Notes under the pieces: model-generated
Databases searched by the model: none
What the model saw: only the letters and a program-made list of their open reading frames with translations
What the model was told of the DNA's origin: nothing
NCBI RefSeq assembly: GCF_000766865.1
Contig: NZ_JNFA01000019.1
Span: 248,001 to 312,000, forward strand
From: Listeria booriae
Lineage (GTDB): Bacteria; Bacillota; Bacilli; Lactobacillales; Listeriaceae
Length of the DNA stretch: 64,000 bases
Reading direction: 5' to 3'
Shown here: positions 48,728 through 58,039 of the stretch, one piece after another
How the letters are laid out: each line of letters begins with the position of its first letter
Position numbering within the stretch: position 1 is the first letter of the stretch
Made by a program: the position numbers and the translations under genes

Positions 48728-48756
48728 ATGTTATCCTTAGTTGTGCTATTTGTCAA
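48728..48756 (-). promoter_or_regulatory. topA promoter
   Basis: TTGACA, 17-base spacer, TAACAT on the minus strand. The leader that follows holds a GATTACAAA/TTTGTAATTC hairpin and an unexplained GC-rich stretch near 48638-48652. The rest of the 285-base dprA-topA gap holds a weak hairpin near 48770-48800. Confidence 0.75.
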
Positions 48757-48875
48757 ACCATTTTTATTTCTGGCACTACATTTATGTGTCAGATAATGAT
48801 GATTCTTTAGCCAACTTATATCAAATACGTAAGAAATGCAAGCTTAATCACTTAAAAAGTAGAAATTTATCCTAT

Positions 48876-49730
48876 TTAACCTATTTCTTCTATTATATCG
48901 GAAGCATCCATAACTAACTTCGCGCCTTCTTGTATGAGCTTATTCGTTCCTTCTGAGCAAGCATGCAGAATATCTCCTGGAACTGCGAATACTTCCCGAT
49001 TCTGATTTAAAGATGCATCTGCTGTAATTAGCGAACCGCTTCTTTTCTCAGCTTGTACGATAACTGTGCCTAGCGATAAACCACTTATTAGCCGATTTCG
49101 TTCTGGAAAATGCCATTTCCGCGCAGTCACATTTGGCGCATATTCGCTAATAACTAAACCATTGCGCACAATCTGCTCAAACAATCGCTTATTCTCGATA
49201 GGATAAAATTGCAACAAACCACTTCCAATTACCGCAATCGTGTTTCCATCAGCACTTAGCGTTTCCCGATGAGCCTCCGCATCCACTCCTAGCGCTAATC
49301 CACTAACAATCGTATAAGGCACTTTACACAAAGGCGGAATTAATCGTCTCAGCACTTGCTTGCCATAATTCGTCATTTTACGCGTCCCTACAATAGCCAA
49401 CTTCTCTTCTGAAAGCAGGCTCCTTTTCCCTTTCAAAAATAACAATACTGGCGGATCATATAACTGAAATAATAGTCTTGGGTAATCCTCATCATTATAC
49501 GTTATAAAATCAATATTATGCTGCGTCAACTCATCCAAAGCTGCCTCAAGATTAAAAGTCTGGAATTCCCGCTTAAAACGCTCATGCTGACTATCTTTCA
49601 TACCTAAATAAATCGCTATTTCATCCGCTGACCAGTCCTTCACCTCCGATCCAACTTCCTTACACAACTGGCCTAACTGCTTGATAGACAACGATGGGCA
49701 ATATTTCATATGCAATAACCAATCCCTCAT
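48876..49730 (-). CDS. dprA: DNA processing protein DprA (Smf)
   Basis: 284-residue protein that loads RecA on incoming single-stranded DNA during natural transformation. A helical N-terminal part is followed by the Rossmann-like core: LAIVGTRKMTNYGKQVL, SGLALGVDAEAHR, AVIGSGLLQFYP, FPERNRLISGLS and EKRSGSLITADASL. It is shorter than forms with a C-terminal winged helix but matches the usual Listeria form. ATG with AGGAGTTGACAGTAT upstream. It lies between rnhB and topA. Confidence 0.94.
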   Translation of the reverse strand: MRDWLLHMKYCPSLSIKQLGQLCKEVGSEVKDWSADEIAIYLGMKDSQHERFKREFQTFNLEAALDELTQHNIDFITYNDEDYPRLLFQLYDPPVLLFLKGKRSLLSEEKLAIVGTRKMTNYGKQVLRRLIPPLCKVPYTIVSGLALGVDAEAHRETLSADGNTIAVIGSGLLQFYPIENKRLFEQIVRNGLVISEYAPNVTARKWHFPERNRLISGLSLGTVIVQAEKRSGSLITADASLNQNREVFAVPGDILHACSEGTNKLIQEGAKLVMDASDIIEEIG

Positions 49731-49802
49731 ATACTGTCAACTCCTCTATGTTTCCCTCATTTTAACCGCTACTTCTCCGTTTGTAAATTGTCTTAAAACG
49801 AA

Positions 49803-49880
49803 CAAAAAAGCAATATCGAAAGTATAAAATGTATCTTCTTTAAACAAAAGATTATTTTACATCTCGATATTACTTTTTAG
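49803..49880 (-). terminator. rnhB terminator
   Basis: Long minus-strand hairpin with outer arms AGTAATATCGA and TCGATATTGCT, an A/T-rich inner stem, then TTTTTTG. It sits between rnhB and dprA. Confidence 0.75.
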
Positions 49881-49881
49881 G

Positions 49882-50661
49882 TTATGATTTATAGGTTAAA
49901 AAAATATTTTTAACTGGCGCAAAAGTCAGTCGATGAATCGGACAAACGCCTTGATTTTCCAGTCCTTCTAGATGCGTTTTCGTTCCATATCCCATATTTT
50001 GTGAAAAGCCGTAGCCTGGGAAACGTTCATCGTATGCTACCATCATTCGGTCCCGCGTCACTTTCGCAATAATAGAAGCTGCAGCGATTGAAATACTTTT
50101 ACTATCTCCTTTAATCAGAGACAACTCATGGTCACAGTATTTTAGTGGCATCGCGTCTATCAAACAAAAATCTGGCGGCACATCCAGGTTGTCAATAGCT
50201 TCTCGCATCGCTAATTTTGTTGCCTCATAAATATTCACTTTATCTATGACTTCATGTGACTGGATCCCAATTCCTACAGCTAAAGCGGCATCCATAATCG
50301 CATCGAATAACTCGTCACGCTTTGCCCCGTTCAACTGTTTCGAATCATTAACACCAACGACATCAAAATCTTCCGGTAAAATGACCGCCGCCGCAACAAC
50401 CGGACCAGCAAGCGGACCACGCCCAACTTCATCAATCCCAGCAATCATCTGAAAACCTTGTGTTCGTGCCTCTTTTTCATACTGCTTCATTAGCTCGAGT
50501 TGATTCAGTAAAGCTTGCTGTTTTACCTGCTCCCGTCGGAATGACGCGATTAAACGCTGGACACCTTTTCGCTCGTCCAATAAACAGGCTTGAAAAAATG
50601 GATCGTCCTCTGTACGCACCGTCTGCAATTGCTCCTTAATTCTCACTATTGTTTCCGCCAT
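49882..50661 (-). CDS. rnhB: Ribonuclease HII
   Basis: 259-residue nuclease that cuts the RNA strand of RNA-DNA hybrids and removes single ribonucleotides. The catalytic acids are visible in [12 protein letters not shown], in the NDSKQLN region, and in CLIDAMPL. An N-terminal helical extension of about 70 residues is normal for Firmicutes RNase HII. The ATG at 50661 has GGAGG 9 bases upstream and is inside the rbgA 3' end (26-base overlap), so the genes are translationally linked. Confidence 0.95.
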   Translation of the reverse strand: MAETIVRIKEQLQTVRTEDDPFFQACLLDERKGVQRLIASFRREQVKQQALLNQLELMKQYEKEARTQGFQMIAGIDEVGRGPLAGPVVAAAVILPEDFDVVGVNDSKQLNGAKRDELFDAIMDAALAVGIGIQSHEVIDKVNIYEATKLAMREAIDNLDVPPDFCLIDAMPLKYCDHELSLIKGDSKSISIAAASIIAKVTRDRMMVAYDERFPGYGFSQNMGYGTKTHLEGLENQGVCPIHRLTFAPVKNIFLTYKS

Positions 50662-51532
50662 CCGCATCGTCCTCCACTGCCAACAAATCACTCGGAAAAT
50701 CAAAAGATACGCGTCCCATTTTCTCTTGTCGCATCTCGCGCACTAGCAACTCTGCAGCACGCGAATAATCTGGATCACGATATCGATCAAAAATCCCCCG
50801 ACGTTCTGCTACTAGCGCCAAAATTTCCGTTATATCTTCCGGCAAATTCTCGATTTGTAACCAATTCTGCAATTTCTCCGGATAATGTTCCTCCAAAAAA
50901 CGCAAACCAAAACCCGCAACTTCCTCCATATGAAGCAAATCATCTTTAATCGCACCGGTTAACGCTAGTTTATAACCAACTCGTTGATCTTCAAACTTAG
51001 GCCACAAAATGCCGGGCGTGTCTAGCAACTCCAATGTTTTACCAACTTTAATCCATTGTTGCGCCTTTGTTACACCGGGCTTATTCCCTGTTTTGGCAAT
51101 ATTTTTCTTGACTAAGCGGTTAATTAGCGTAGATTTCCCAACATTCGGAATCCCTAAAATCATTGCGCGAATCGCTCTTGGCTTCATGCCACGACTACGT
51201 TGACGCTCAAATTTCTCTGCCATCAAAGCTTCTGCAGCACGTTCAATTTTATGCATCCCTTTGCCTTCTTGCGCATTCACAGCTACTGCTGGCAAGCCGC
51301 GATCAGCAAAATGTTCAATCCACTCTTGTGTCACTTTTTCATCGGCTGTATCCGCTTTATTCAGTATAATGACACGTTTTTTCTGGTGAATAATTTCTTC
51401 TAACATTGGGTTCGACGAAGAATATGGAATTCTTGCATCCACCAACTCAAAAATTACATCTACCAACTTCAATTTCTCTGTTACTTCACGACGGGCCTTT
51501 GCCATGTGACCCGGAAACCATTGTATTGTCAT
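50636..51532 (-). CDS. rbgA: Ribosome biogenesis GTPase RbgA (YlqF)
   Basis: 298-residue circularly permuted GTPase needed for assembly of the 50S subunit. The G4 motif NKAD comes first ([11 protein letters not shown]), then G1 [14 protein letters not shown], then G3 DTPGIL, the order typical of the YlqF class; the N-terminus [14 protein letters not shown] is also diagnostic. GGAGTTTATT precedes the ATG. It lies 12 bases after the second signal peptidase gene and overlaps rnhB. Confidence 0.96.
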   Translation of the reverse strand: MTIQWFPGHMAKARREVTEKLKLVDVIFELVDARIPYSSSNPMLEEIIHQKKRVIILNKADTADEKVTQEWIEHFADRGLPAVAVNAQEGKGMHKIERAAEALMAEKFERQRSRGMKPRAIRAMILGIPNVGKSTLINRLVKKNIAKTGNKPGVTKAQQWIKVGKTLELLDTPGILWPKFEDQRVGYKLALTGAIKDDLLHMEEVAGFGLRFLEEHYPEKLQNWLQIENLPEDITEILALVAERRGIFDRYRDPDYSRAAELLVREMRQEKMGRVSFDFPSDLLAVEDDADGGNNSEN

Positions 51533-51544
51533 AATAAACTCCTT

Positions 51545-52084
51545 CTAATTAATAAACTTTGCATGTTCTAGCGGCCAATAGCAAATCGGGGTTGTTCCAA
51601 TAACTTTTGATTCTGGAATAGGGCCCATAATGCGGCTGTCCTTACTCGCACGCCGATTATCGCCTAACACAAACACCGTTCCTTTTGGCACAACACCGCC
51701 TGGAATCATTTCTTCGGTACTAAAATCATCGGTTAACAAGCCATCTTGCAACTGTGCTTTATAGCTGTCTAAATACGGCTCATCCTGCTTTTTCCCATTG
51801 ACGAACAGCTCGTCGTTCTTATATGTAATTGTATCCCCCGGAAGCCCAATCACACGTTTCACATATTCTGTGCCCTCATCTTTAAAAATAACGACATCAA
51901 ACCGATTCACATTGCCAAAACGATTAATAATAACCCGATCCCCATCGTGCAGCGTTGGCATCATCGACGAACCATCTATCATTATCGGCACAAACAAATA
52001 AAACCGAATAATTAAAGTTAAAAAAAGGCCTAACACAATTGCCCACGTCCAACTCCATAACCGCTTTAAACTCTTTTCTTTCAA
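51545..52084 (-). CDS. Type I signal peptidase (Sip family, SipZ-like position)
   Basis: 179-residue membrane protease that removes signal peptides from secreted proteins. An N-terminal membrane anchor (WTWAIVLGLFLTLIIRFYLFVPIMI) precedes the catalytic serine in DGSSMMPTL and the lysine in EYVKRVIGLPGD; VLGDNR and SKDSR are the later boxes. It starts at TTG with GGGGAGATGTCAA upstream. In L. monocytogenes three such genes (sipX, sipY, sipZ) stand here; I find two, and I cannot tell by eye which is missing. Confidence 0.92.
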   Translation of the reverse strand: MKEKSLKRLWSWTWAIVLGLFLTLIIRFYLFVPIMIDGSSMMPTLHDGDRVIINRFGNVNRFDVVIFKDEGTEYVKRVIGLPGDTITYKNDELFVNGKKQDEPYLDSYKAQLQDGLLTDDFSTEEMIPGGVVPKGTVFVLGDNRRASKDSRIMGPIPESKVIGTTPICYWPLEHAKFIN

Positions 52085-52154
52085 TTGACATCTCCCCTAT
52101 ATCTCCAGCTATTCTCAAGGTATATAACGTTAAGTATACACTAATTCCACACAT

Positions 52155-52187
52155 AAAAAAAGCTTGTACGCAGTTGTACAAACCCAT
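52155..52187 (-). terminator. Terminator between the two signal peptidase genes
   Basis: TTGTAC-AACTGC-GTACAA then GCTTTTTTT on the minus strand. Confidence 0.75.
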
Positions 52188-52196
52188 TTGTCAAAG

Positions 52197-52234
52197 AAAG
52201 TGGTAAACAAAACAGCCGTCTTGCTTACCACACC
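52197..52234 (-). terminator. Second hairpin downstream of the first signal peptidase gene
   Basis: GTGGTAAGCAAGAC and GTTTTGTTTACCAC with G-T pairs form a long stem on the minus strand immediately after the stop. T-rich tail; it probably works with the next hairpin. Confidence 0.6.
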
Positions 52235-52237
52235 TTT

Positions 52238-52837
52238 TTATTTTTGTAATGATTTGCCGAACGAGATGACTTTTCCAAGTACTTTATCCTCGTCTATAAA
52301 GCCAATGTAGCGGCTATCCTTACTGATTGGACGGTTATCTCCTAAAACAAATAATTTGCCTTTAGGAACCTTTGTTGCCCCACCACACGCTGGAATTGTA
52401 GCGAGCGAGAAGTTCGGATTCCCTTGTGCGCCATCGTTTAGCGTTGTTAAATAACCATTTGTTAAGTCTTTTTTCTCTGAATCTAAGTATGGTTCGTCAT
52501 ATTTCTTGCCATTAATATACAATTGATCTTGTTTATATTCCACTGTATCACCTGGTAAACCAATAACGCGCTTGATATATTCCGTATCTTTCTCATCTGG
52601 TGCCGGGAATACGATAATATCGAATCGATCTGGCCCTGTTACTTTATTAATAAATAAGTGCTCACCATCATGCAACGTTGGGTACATCGAATCTCCAAAA
52701 ACTGTAACAGGTGAAATTACAAAATAGCGGAGTGCCATGGAAAGAATAACTGCAATCAGGATTACTTGAACCCATCCCCATATTGCTTTTCCTTTGCCAC
52801 GACCAGTTTTTTTAGTCTCATTAGTCTCACTATCCAT
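52238..52837 (-). CDS. Type I signal peptidase (Sip family)
   Basis: 199-residue membrane-bound signal peptidase. An acidic/basic cytoplasmic tail (residues 1-20) leads to one membrane helix (WGWVQVILIAVILSMALRYFVI). The catalytic serine is in FGDSMYPTL and lysine in EYIKRVIGLPGD; VLGDNRPISKDSR and GKVISFG close the domain. The ATG at 52837 has GAGAGGAACTAGAGGAT ahead of it; upstream in-frame starts lack a site. The C-terminal part differs from the neighbouring enzyme, so the two may favour different preproteins. Confidence 0.92.
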   Translation of the reverse strand: MDSETNETKKTGRGKGKAIWGWVQVILIAVILSMALRYFVISPVTVFGDSMYPTLHDGEHLFINKVTGPDRFDIIVFPAPDEKDTEYIKRVIGLPGDTVEYKQDQLYINGKKYDEPYLDSEKKDLTNGYLTTLNDGAQGNPNFSLATIPACGGATKVPKGKLFVLGDNRPISKDSRYIGFIDEDKVLGKVISFGKSLQK

Positions 52838-53041
52838 ATCCTCTAGTTCCTCTCTACAATTACTACTAAACACAGCTTTAAGTATAGCATGAAATCCTTC
52901 TAAAAAAACAGTATAACATGCTGAGCAGTAGTAATTCTAATCCATTTCTAATAAATAATGTCTATCCTAACCACTGTTTACCCCATTATACAAAAGAAAA
53001 ACGCCGACATCCAATAAATGGACACAGCGTTTTCTAATACA

Positions 53042-54310
53042 TCATGCGGAAGTTTTGATCGGGATTACCGAACCATCTTCTAATTGAAGTTGAGGTTCTG
53101 CGTCACCTGTAACCGCTTCTTTTGTAATGATACATTTCTTAATATCATCGCGTGAAGGAATTTCAAACATCACTTCTAACATGATATGTTCAATAATCGA
53201 ACGCAAACCACGTGCTCCTGTTTTACGAGCAATCGCTTCTTTGGCAATTTCGGATAATGCTTCTGGCTGGAATTCTAACTCAACGTCATCCAACTCTAAC
53301 ATTTTCGTATACTGCTTCACTAATGCGTTCTTTGGTTCTGTTAAGATTGAAATCAACGTTTCTTCGTCCAATTGTTCCAACGTCGCAATGACAGGCAAAC
53401 GACCGATGAACTCAGGGATTAGACCGAATTTCAGTAAGTCTTCTGGAACTACTTTCGAAAGATAGGTTTCATTTTCTCTTAATTGTTCATTCTCTGTACC
53501 AAAACCGATAACTTTCTCGCCTAGGCGATTCTTAACGATTTGTTCGATACCATCAAATGCACCACCAACGATAAACAAGATATTTCCTGTATCGATTTGG
53601 ATGAATTCTTGATGTGGGTGCTTACGTCCGCCTTGTGGAGGAACGCTTGCTACAGTCCCTTCTAAAATTTTCAGTAAGGCTTGTTGCACACCTTCACCAG
53701 AAACATCACGCGTAATCGATGGGTTTTCTGATTTACGTGCTACTTTGTCGATTTCATCAATGTAGATAATGCCTTTTTCGGCACGCTCGACATCAAAATC
53801 AGCAGCTTGAATCAGTTTTAGCAGAATATTTTCTACGTCTTCCCCAACATAGCCGGCTTCTGTTAAACTTGTCGCATCTGCAATCGCAAATGGAACGTTT
53901 AGCAAGCGAGCCAATGTTTGTGCTAGCAATGTTTTACCACTACCAGTTGGTCCGATTAGACAAATATTACTTTTTGAAAGTTCTACTGCTTCTTCTGATT
54001 TCTCGTTCTTTTCATTGGAGTTAATACGTTTATAGTGATTATAAACCGCTACTGCTAAGGCTTTCTTTGCGCGATCTTGGCCAATAACGTAGTCGCTTAA
54101 AATGCGGCGAATCTCTTGAGGCTTCGGCACATCGCCAAAATCTACAAATTCCGACACATTCAGTTCTTCTTCGATAATTTCGTTACATAGTTCGATACAC
54201 TCGTCACAAATATACACGCCAGGTCCTGCAACTAATTTGCGCACTTGGTCTTGTGTTTTGCCACAAAAAGAACATTTCAATTGCCCTTTTTCGTCGTTAA
54301 ATTTGAACAA
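53042..54310 (-). CDS. clpX: ClpXP unfoldase subunit ClpX
   Basis: 422-residue AAA+ ATPase that recognises and unfolds proteins for ClpP. The N-terminal zinc-binding domain ([20 protein letters not shown]), Walker [16 protein letters not shown], Walker [11 protein letters not shown], the pore loop [11 protein letters not shown] and sensor-2 [10 protein letters not shown] are intact. The TTG at 54310 is chosen because AGGGGTG is 6 bases upstream and gives [10 protein letters not shown], the standard N-terminus; a GTG three codons earlier lies inside the site. It follows tig after a terminator. Confidence 0.97.
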   Translation of the reverse strand: MFKFNDEKGQLKCSFCGKTQDQVRKLVAGPGVYICDECIELCNEIIEEELNVSEFVDFGDVPKPQEIRRILSDYVIGQDRAKKALAVAVYNHYKRINSNEKNEKSEEAVELSKSNICLIGPTGSGKTLLAQTLARLLNVPFAIADATSLTEAGYVGEDVENILLKLIQAADFDVERAEKGIIYIDEIDKVARKSENPSITRDVSGEGVQQALLKILEGTVASVPPQGGRKHPHQEFIQIDTGNILFIVGGAFDGIEQIVKNRLGEKVIGFGTENEQLRENETYLSKVVPEDLLKFGLIPEFIGRLPVIATLEQLDEETLISILTEPKNALVKQYTKMLELDDVELEFQPEALSEIAKEAIARKTGARGLRSIIEHIMLEVMFEIPSRDDIKKCIITKEAVTGDAEPQLQLEDGSVIPIKTSA

Positions 54311-54494
54311 GGTTTTCACCCCTTCTATTTAAGTGTTTCATAAGCATCATGCCTTCGTAAAACAAGCTTATGTCTGTTTATCATATCATTAGTTTGTGAG
54401 AAATGCTATTAAGAGCTATTGGCGAATAATGTGATTGTATTGCTCTATATCGAATACAGCGCTCTAAATTAGCAAAAAACACCATCACCGTCTC

Positions 54495-54541
54495 AAAAAA
54501 AGGCGGGAAGCACAAGTCGAACTCATGCCTCCCGCCTCATA
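54495..54541 (-). terminator. tig terminator
   Basis: AGGCGGGAGGCA...TGCTTCCCGCCT with seven T following on the minus strand. It stands between tig and clpX. Confidence 0.88.
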
Positions 54542-54567
54542 CACTGTAATGAATTGTTACGCTTTCC

Positions 54568-55884
54568 TTATTCCGCGTCTTCTTCTTTTACTTCTTTAGG
54601 TGCAACTTCTTTTGCATTTTCAACTAAAAGATCGATTGCTTTACGGATTTTAAGGTCTGATTTCAATTCGCTCATATCGCCTAGTGCAGCGCGTACTGCG
54701 TCTACTTCCATGCTGTATTTATCAGCTAATGTTTTCACTTCTTCGTCAATGTCTGCTTCTGTTGGCTCAATGCCTTCAGCTTCAGCAATTGCTTCTAAAA
54801 CTAGGTTTGTTTTTACGCGTGTTTCAGCGTCTTTTTCCATTTGTGCATGCATTGCTTCTTCTGTTTGACCTGTGAACTGGTAGTAAAGTTCTGGAGTCAA
54901 ACCTTGTGCTTGCAAGTCTTGCGCGAAGTGATTCATCATGTGATCTGCTTCGTGGTGTACCATTGCATGTGGAATGTCCACTTCTGCATTTTCTACCGCT
55001 TTAGCAATCGCTTCGTTTTGTTTCGCTTGAGATACGCTTTCTTCTTTTGCTTCTTGTAAGCGTTTTGTTACTTTTTCTTTTAGTTCAGCAAGAGTTTCCA
55101 CTTCTTCGTCGATGTCTTTTGCAAGCTCATCGTCTAGTTCTGGAACTTCTTTTGTTTTTACTTCATGCACTTTGATCTTGAACACTACATCTTGACCTGC
55201 AAGATCTTCTGCGTGGTATTCTTCTGGGAACGTTAATTCAATATCTTTCTCTTCGCCAGCTTTAAGACCAACAACTTGTTCTTCAAAACCAGGAATGAAT
55301 GAACCTGAACCAAGTTCTAATGAATGATTGTCTGCTTGGCCGCCTTCAAAAGCAACGCCATCTTTGAATCCTTCAAAATCAAGAATTACTGTGTCGCCGT
55401 CTTCAGCTGGAGCATCTTCGCGTACAACAAGTTCCGCTTGACGTTCTTGCATGTTTTTAAGTTCTGTTTCCACTTCTTCGTCTGTTAATTTAGCATCACG
55501 AGCTTCTACTTCTACACCTTTGTAGTCGCCAAGTTTCACTTCTGGTCTAACAGTTACTTGCGCTGTTAATACCCAAGTTTCGCCTTTTTCCATTGATTCT
55601 ACATTGATTTGTGGGTTATCCACTGGATCAATACCAGACTCTTCAATTGCTGCAGCATAAACTTCTGGTAGCAAAATGTCTAATGCATCTTGATACAAAG
55701 CTTCTTCGCCAAAACGTTGGTTGAAAATTTGACGCGGCACTTTCCCTTTACGGAAACCTGGTACGTTTAGATTTTTACGAACTTTTTGGAATGCTTTATC
55801 CAATCCTGTTTTTACTTGTTCTTGACTCATTTCGAAAGTTAATGTTCCTACATTACCTTCTGCTTTTTCCCATTTCACTGACAT
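54568..55884 (-). CDS. tig: Trigger factor
   Basis: 438-residue ribosome-bound chaperone and peptidyl-prolyl isomerase. The N-terminal ribosome-binding signature [12 protein letters not shown] is near residue 45. The FKBP-type domain occupies about 160-245 ([29 protein letters not shown] with the usual core), and the rest is the C-terminal cradle. The ATG at 55884 has GGAGGGAATACC upstream; the frame extends six codons further without a site. Followed by a strong terminator before clpX. Confidence 0.96.
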   Translation of the reverse strand: MSVKWEKAEGNVGTLTFEMSQEQVKTGLDKAFQKVRKNLNVPGFRKGKVPRQIFNQRFGEEALYQDALDILLPEVYAAAIEESGIDPVDNPQINVESMEKGETWVLTAQVTVRPEVKLGDYKGVEVEARDAKLTDEEVETELKNMQERQAELVVREDAPAEDGDTVILDFEGFKDGVAFEGGQADNHSLELGSGSFIPGFEEQVVGLKAGEEKDIELTFPEEYHAEDLAGQDVVFKIKVHEVKTKEVPELDDELAKDIDEEVETLAELKEKVTKRLQEAKEESVSQAKQNEAIAKAVENAEVDIPHAMVHHEADHMMNHFAQDLQAQGLTPELYYQFTGQTEEAMHAQMEKDAETRVKTNLVLEAIAEAEGIEPTEADIDEEVKTLADKYSMEVDAVRAALGDMSELKSDLKIRKAIDLLVENAKEVAPKEVKEEDAE

Positions 55885-56002
55885 GGTATTCCCTCCATAC
55901 ATCTATTTACTGGTTATTAGTCTTGATTCCTCAATACTTATTTCAGTCACACTCATACATAATAACATAAAACTTAGCGACTTGAAAACTACAATCATTC
56001 AC

Positions 56003-56953
56003 TTATAGCAGATAATTTTGCTGTACCTGCTCCATTCTTTCAATAAACTGCATTGCTTCTATTAGTTGTTCGGGGTTAACATCGTTATTATCCTGCCATT
56101 CGTTCCCGTATAATTGCGACAACCACTTGCTATATGCCTCACTCCAAAGCGTAATATCCTCGGACGGAAAAGCAAAAGGATACATAATGAATAAATGTTG
56201 CTGCACAATGACAAGCAACTGCTCCAGAAAACTAGGATTCGAATGTTCAAAACGTCGTGTCAACGCATCGCTTAATTGCGCAGTAAAATCATCTTGACTA
56301 AGCATTGGAATCTTGCTCGGATTAAACATGTCGTCCATGCCCGCCTTACGAACAACAAACATCGCGTCTACTCTTTTTTCTTGTAACAGCTCAAATATCA
56401 TCGATTTTACAAAAGGCGACGTGGTAGCATCCGCCAAAAACGCTTTGAACGGCAAAATATACGGCTCTACATCATGAAATCGCGCTTGTTGCAAAAATTC
56501 CAGTTGTTCCGGCGTACTCCACTCCGAAAATTGCGCCGCATTCCGTCTTGGTACAATTTTTTTAGGAAATTGAACGACATTATTTGGCGTAGCGGCTTCC
56601 TGTTCTGGTTCCTCCAACAACGATTCCTTTTCCAATTGCTGTTTCACTAAACTAAAATACGTTTCCATATCATCCAATTGTAGAAAAGTCGCCGATAATT
56701 CGCCCAATACTTCTTTGTTATAGCCATCCATCATCAAAAAGGACTGCCCCACTTCTTTCGCACTTGCAAAATCGGCCACCGCGTTATAAAACTTCACTAA
56801 AGCATACACCACTTGTTCATTACAAGGTCGTTCTATGTATGACCGTTCCAAAAAACGCTGCACCTCTTCTGCTTCCGATTCACGAAGCGCTGCAATACCT
56901 TCTTTCAAAAACGTTTCCACAATCGTTGGAAAAATAAACTCTGAATCTTTCAT
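56003..56953 (-). CDS. Tetratricopeptide-like protein adjacent to tig (YsoA type)
   Basis: 316-residue soluble protein, all-helical in appearance, with two TPR-like helix pairs in the first 110 residues (EVQRFLERSYIERPCNEQVVYAL and DMETYFSLVKQQL) and a second helical domain after a charged linker (VVQFPKKIVPRRN). No catalytic residues. YsoA in B. subtilis also stands beside tig, which suggests but does not prove orthology. ATG 56953 with GAGGAG 8 bases upstream is preferred over the GTG one codon earlier. Partners are unknown. Confidence 0.8.
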   Translation of the reverse strand: MKDSEFIFPTIVETFLKEGIAALRESEAEEVQRFLERSYIERPCNEQVVYALVKFYNAVADFASAKEVGQSFLMMDGYNKEVLGELSATFLQLDDMETYFSLVKQQLEKESLLEEPEQEAATPNNVVQFPKKIVPRRNAAQFSEWSTPEQLEFLQQARFHDVEPYILPFKAFLADATTSPFVKSMIFELLQEKRVDAMFVVRKAGMDDMFNPSKIPMLSQDDFTAQLSDALTRRFEHSNPSFLEQLLVIVQQHLFIMYPFAFPSEDITLWSEAYSKWLSQLYGNEWQDNNDVNPEQLIEAMQFIERMEQVQQNYLL

Positions 56954-57102
56954 CACATAAACTCCTCACAATAAGACTGACATTCGCATTCCTTAGAAAG
57001 CCATATATTATATCTATAATACACGATTCTTCTGTAGTTAACATCCCTTTTTTATTTCATTTTTATTACTTTCTTTCACCGTTTTGTGTTACCATAAGAA
57101 AA

Positions 57103-57134
57103 AGCGTAGCAAATCGCCACGCTTTGAGGGCATC
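57103..57134 (-). terminator. Terminator after the small XRE regulator
   Basis: AAAGCGTGGC-GATT-TGCTACGCTTT then TTC on the minus strand, with A-run on the plus side. Confidence 0.75.
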
Positions 57135-57138
57135 GGAA

Positions 57139-57351
57139 TCAAAAAAAATCTTCCTGCTTACAATGTAAAATTTCTGCTAAAATCGCCGCCTTTTCTGCAG
57201 ATAAACGTACCATCCCTTTTTCCAAGTTGGAGTAGCCGCTGCTGTATTTATAACCCATCCGTCTTGAAATAAAAGCTTGCGAGATGCCTAGAGATTCCCT
57301 CATGCTTCTTACTTTTGCCCAATCAATCTTTTTCTCTGCTGTTGACACCAT
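57139..57351 (-). CDS. XRE family transcriptional regulator, small
   Basis: 70-residue protein consisting of one Cro/CI-type helix-turn-helix (VRSMRESLGISQAFISRRMGY...YSNLEKGMVRLSAEKAAILAEIL). No effector domain. The ATG has GGAGCG upstream. A consensus sigma-A promoter lies at 57393-57421. It is divergent from a second, larger XRE regulator across 151 bases, so the pair probably shares operators. A function in stress or a silent prophage remnant are possible but not shown. Confidence 0.88.
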   Translation of the reverse strand: MVSTAEKKIDWAKVRSMRESLGISQAFISRRMGYKYSSGYSNLEKGMVRLSAEKAAILAEILHCKQEDFF

Positions 57352-57392
57352 ACATATCGCTCCATTCTACTCAATTTGTGTTTATAAATACT

Positions 57393-57421
57393 ATAATATC
57401 AACTCTTTGCGATGGTGTCAA
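57393..57421 (-). promoter_or_regulatory. Promoter of the small XRE regulator
   Basis: TTGACA, 17-base spacer, TATTAT on the minus strand. The plus-strand partner has TATAAT near 57473-57480 with a weak -35. Confidence 0.8.
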
Positions 57422-57502
57422 CTGACCTATAACTCGGTTTGTGTAATATATTAGCTGTTTCGTGTACATTATGATATAATATTTTCTAAAAGGAGTGATA
57501 AT

Positions 57503-57910
57503 ATGTCAAGTTTGAGCAGTAGACTTACAATTTTACGAAATAAAAAAGGGTGGTCCAAAGTCGAGACCGCTAAAAGATTAGGATTAAACGCTACATCGAC
57601 GTATGGTAACTGGGAGTATGGCATTCGTGAACCAGATATTACTATGTTACGCCACATCGCGACTACTTTTGATGTATCTGTCGATTATTTGATTGGCTAT
57701 GCCGAAGAATCTTCTTACAAACCAAGTACGATTGTGAAGAAAAATGATGTGAACGAAAGACTAGAAAAAGTACAAGAGAAATTGCGTTATGACGATGACG
57801 TACTTTTAAGTGGTACGCCTTTAGTTCCAGAAGTAGGCGCTTTTATCGACGACTCGCTGAAATTTGTACTAGAACAAGCGCACAAGCTGAACGAACAAGC
57901 AAGTCAATAA
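57503..57910 (+). CDS. XRE family transcriptional regulator
   Basis: 135-residue protein: residues 5-68 form a helix-turn-helix of the Cro/CI class (SRLTILRNKKGWSKVETAKRLGLN..YGNWEYGIREPDITMLRHIATTF) ending in VSVDYLIG, the common XRE boundary. The C-terminal 60 residues are charged and helical (NERLEKVQEKLRYDD) and may serve for dimerisation. AAAGGAG lies 8 bases before the ATG. Divergent from the 70-residue XRE gene and upstream of the GYF-PrsW gene. Confidence 0.9.
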   Translation: MSSLSSRLTILRNKKGWSKVETAKRLGLNATSTYGNWEYGIREPDITMLRHIATTFDVSVDYLIGYAEESSYKPSTIVKKNDVNERLEKVQEKLRYDDDVLLSGTPLVPEVGAFIDDSLKFVLEQAHKLNEQASQ

Positions 57911-58039
57911 TACTTATATGCCTCCCTTTAGATAACATAATCTAATTTTCCTAATATTTTTTAGTCTAATACGTTTCAAATGATGCATTTAGTGGAAATG
58001 GGTATAAGACTATAAATATAAATAAGGGAGGCGATCCTA

